From Thiohalocapsa sp. PB-PSB1 (lineage in GTDB: Bacteria > Pseudomonadota > Gammaproteobacteria > Chromatiales > Chromatiaceae): a stretch of DNA of 64,000 nt. Every line of letters starts with the position of its first letter. Position 1 is the stretch's first letter. The stretch covers positions 2,170,001-2,234,000 of the forward strand of contig CP050890.1 in NCBI GenBank assembly GCA_016745215.1, read 5' to 3'. Shown piece by piece: positions 62,688 to 64,000 of this stretch. Position numbers and translations under genes: made by a program. The notes below the pieces were generated by a model. That model saw only the letters and a program-made list of their open reading frames with translations, had not been told where the DNA came from and searched no databases.

Positions 62688-62730
62688 GCTTGCGGGGTAA
62701 CATAACGAGTTCTTATGTTATCCCGCAAGC
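62688..62730. other. 18-bp inverted repeat beside intI (possible attI or operator)
   Basis: GCTTGCGGGGTAACATAA, a 7-base loop CGAGTTC, and TTATGTTATCCCGCAAGC. 17 of 18 positions pair. It begins 10 bases from the intI start, where attI and the intI promoter are expected. It could be a recombination site, an operator, or both. Confidence 0.6.
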
Positions 62731-62867
62731 AGCTGCGCGTCCAGGGCCTGTTGTCAAGGCTGCCTCGACTGTGGTAAGTTATCCGGGAAACCATAGAATC
62801 ACTAGTTAGCCTAGAAACCAAGTTCACTAGTTCACTGACACAGCCACATCGGGAGAGGATATTTGAA

Positions 62868-63254
62868 ATGACACAGGCGTTACTAATAAATGTTCTAACC
62901 CAGATGTTAAATATACCGGATACCTGGGTTATTTTTGACGTAAAGAAAGAAGGCAATGAAGTGTGGATATTTTTGAGACCAAAAGAAACGCCATTATCAG
63001 ATAATTTAAGAACAGAAGTTCTTAGGCATCTGGAAGTTTTTGGTAGCAAAGCATATCTTAAACTTTACTACTCAACTGAAGAAGAAATATACAAATTGCC
63101 AATCTATACAGCAAGTGGATTTTGTAAACCTTTTGTCACGGATGTCAATAAGATGTTCGGTACGGCGACTGATGCCAGTATATGTAATCTTTATGGCTTG
63201 ACAAGACAAGAATTAGAAAACATAAAAAAAGAATGCACAAACCTCTTATCATAA
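62868..63254 (+). CDS. hypothetical cassette protein, 128 residues
   Basis: First gene of the integron array. It is much richer in A+T than the chromosome, as cassette genes often are. The protein is acidic-basic mixed with a beta-rich N-terminal half (DTWVIFDVKKEGNEVWIFLR) and a helical end (YGLTRQELENIKKECTNLLS). GGGAGAGGA lies 10 bases before the ATG. No family recognised. attC starts three bases after the stop. Confidence 0.8.
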   Translation: MTQALLINVLTQMLNIPDTWVIFDVKKEGNEVWIFLRPKETPLSDNLRTEVLRHLEVFGSKAYLKLYYSTEEEIYKLPIYTASGFCKPFVTDVNKMFGTATDASICNLYGLTRQELENIKKECTNLLS

Positions 63255-63257
63255 TTC

Positions 63258-63319
63258 GGCTAACATGCGCATCCAGCGGACGCGCCAAGGGCGCGCGCCG
63301 CTGATGCTTGACGTTGGCC
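63258..63319 (+). repeat. attC recombination site
   Basis: A 62-bp imperfect palindrome. The left arm is GGCTAAC, ATGCGCATCCAGCGG, ACGCGCC; the right arm read in reverse complement is GGCCAAC, GTCAAGCATCAGCGG, CGCGCGCCC. The core sites are GGCTAAC (R'') and GTTGGCC (R'), and unpaired bases fall on one strand as in genuine attC sites. Confidence 0.85.
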
Positions 63320-63396
63320 GTAAACCACGAAAACAGGTACCGCCGTTGGCGCTGGCTAATTCAGGCTTCTGTAGATCACGTTGAGAGTTTCGACTA

Positions 63397-63606
63397 ATGG
63401 CAACACTGCACGCGGCTATTCCAGATGCGCTGAAGGACCGGCTGTCTCGCATCTGCATTGACAAGAATCTCGTTGAGTCGGAGGTCTTGTGCCAGGCACT
63501 CACCCGAGGGCTCGATTCCATCGACTGGGATTTCTTCACAGAAGGAGAGTCCATGGAGTTTGCGCAGCAGGGTGCGGAAGACCTTTTGGCCCAGGAACCA
63601 TGGTGA
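63397..63606 (+). CDS. antitoxin-like protein (MazE/PemI position)
   Basis: A 69-residue protein: IPDALKDRLSRICIDKNLVE, SEVLCQALTRGLDSIDWDFF, then an acidic C-terminal tail (TEGESMEFAQQGAEDLLAQE). The size, DNA-binding-like N-terminus, acidic tail and 7-base overlap with a MazF-like gene fit a type II antitoxin. The family itself was not recognised. Confidence 0.65.
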   Translation: MATLHAAIPDALKDRLSRICIDKNLVESEVLCQALTRGLDSIDWDFFTEGESMEFAQQGAEDLLAQEPW

Positions 63607-63833
63607 CGCCGGCCCGGGGTGAGATATGGATTTGCCAACTAGTCAAGGAGTACGGCAAAACCCGTCCTTGCGTCGTTATACAGTCTCCCGAAATCGAATC
63701 TGGGAGCGTTTTGATGGTTCCGCTAACTGATGGGAACCTGCAGCCTTGGCGGGTTGCTATTCCGCCCAACGCGGATAACGGATTACTGGAGGCGGGGCGA
63801 GATCGCGAACCGGTCGCGATGGAATTACGGTGA
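63600..63833 (+). CDS. MazF/PemK-like toxin, short C-terminus
   Basis: A 77-residue frame: ARGEIWICQLVKEYGKTRPC, VVIQSPEIESGSVLMVPLTD is the PemK/MazF SH3-like fold (RGEIW, TRPCVVIQ). Typical members have 105-115 residues and continue with a KPSxIMVDQ-type helix; here the frame ends with GRDREPVAMELR, so the C-terminal helix is missing or shifted. The toxin may be inactive. Confidence 0.65.
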   Translation: MVTPARGEIWICQLVKEYGKTRPCVVIQSPEIESGSVLMVPLTDGNLQPWRVAIPPNADNGLLEAGRDREPVAMELR

Positions 63834-63878
63834 CACTTTACCATTTACACTATTTTGTTCTGGGCTTATGCTAAGCGT

Positions 63879-63995
63879 ATGTCTCGGCTCCCACGCATCA
63901 TCGTTCCTGGCATCCCCCACCATGTGACGCAGCGTGGGAACAGACGCCAACAAGTTTTCATGAAGGAAGACGACTATGCGCTTTATAGAGATTAG
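63879..63995 (+). pseudogene. N-terminal fragment of a REP-associated transposase
   Basis: MSRLPRIIVPGIPHHVTQRG, NRRQQVFMKEDDYALYRD, then TAG. This is the start of RAYT-type transposases (GxPHHVTQRGNRRQ). Relatives continue after LYxDLL, so the stop at 63993 breaks it just before the window edge. Confidence 0.7.
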
Positions 63996-64000
63996 CTAGC

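Overview
The window looks like chromosome of a GC-rich, nitrogen-fixing gammaproteobacterium. The best guess is a purple sulfur bacterium of the Chromatiaceae type. The guess rests on a Tat-exported uptake [NiFe]-hydrogenase small subunit at the left edge, a nifHDKT-ferredoxin cluster with a sigma-54/NifA promoter, a divergent draT, an initiator tRNA, and heavy loads of palindromic repeats. No photosynthesis gene is present, so the family-level guess is an inference.

Layout: 1-5.0 kb holds the truncated hydrogenase gene, two small membrane or secreted proteins, tRNA-fMet with a terminator, a DUF805 protein, a MITE-like element and a transglutaminase-like protein. 5.2-6.0 kb is a decayed TPR-gene fragment cut by a GC-rich tandem array. 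6.05-14.5 kb is a one-strand zinc-starvation island. It has a Zur-like palindrome followed by a COG0523 GTPase, a small protein, a Cys-depleted DksA2, a Zur regulator fused in frame to a MerB-like domain, a DsrE-like protein, an NTF2-like protein, a second His-rich COG0523 GTPase, a second CysRS, YidD, a broken QueD-like gene and a HisI paralogue. Overlapping starts and stops link the second half.

15.2-42.4 kb is a defence island. A ten-gene operon (19.85-37.1 kb) encodes an excisionase-like HTH protein, a RadC/JAMM protein, a SNF2 helicase, an AAA ATPase plus DUF4276 (TOPRIM-like) pair, a 70-aa remnant, a DUF1156 DNA methyltransferase, a DUF499 ATPase, McrB and McrC. The methyltransferase is split by a 1406-bp IS4-family element with a perfect 10-bp target duplication, so the ancestral 915-codon frame can be restored exactly. 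The operon is bracketed by two direct copies of a ~3.5-kb module: tandem array, hairpin, 5'-truncated exonuclease, 45-aa ORF and TPR membrane protein. The two TPR genes differ by exactly four 48-residue repeats. An ISKra4-type element with a 9-bp target duplication lies in a third exonuclease remnant.

42.5-43.7 kb holds a degenerate REP-associated transposase element and another tandem array. 43.7-46.2 kb is housekeeping (arfB, HAD phosphatase, apbE). 46.3-53.3 kb is the nif cluster and draT. 53.5-60.4 kb has a lipoprotein esterase, lptF, a second MITE copy, a MerR-type regulator with divergent promoters, a eukaryote-type HisH-HisF fusion and a ClpP-fold lipoprotein. The right end (61-64 kb) is a short integron: an unusually long IntI-like integrase whose box-II His is Gln, an 18-bp inverted repeat, one AT-rich cassette, a clear attC, then a MazEF/PemIK-like pair and a RAYT fragment.
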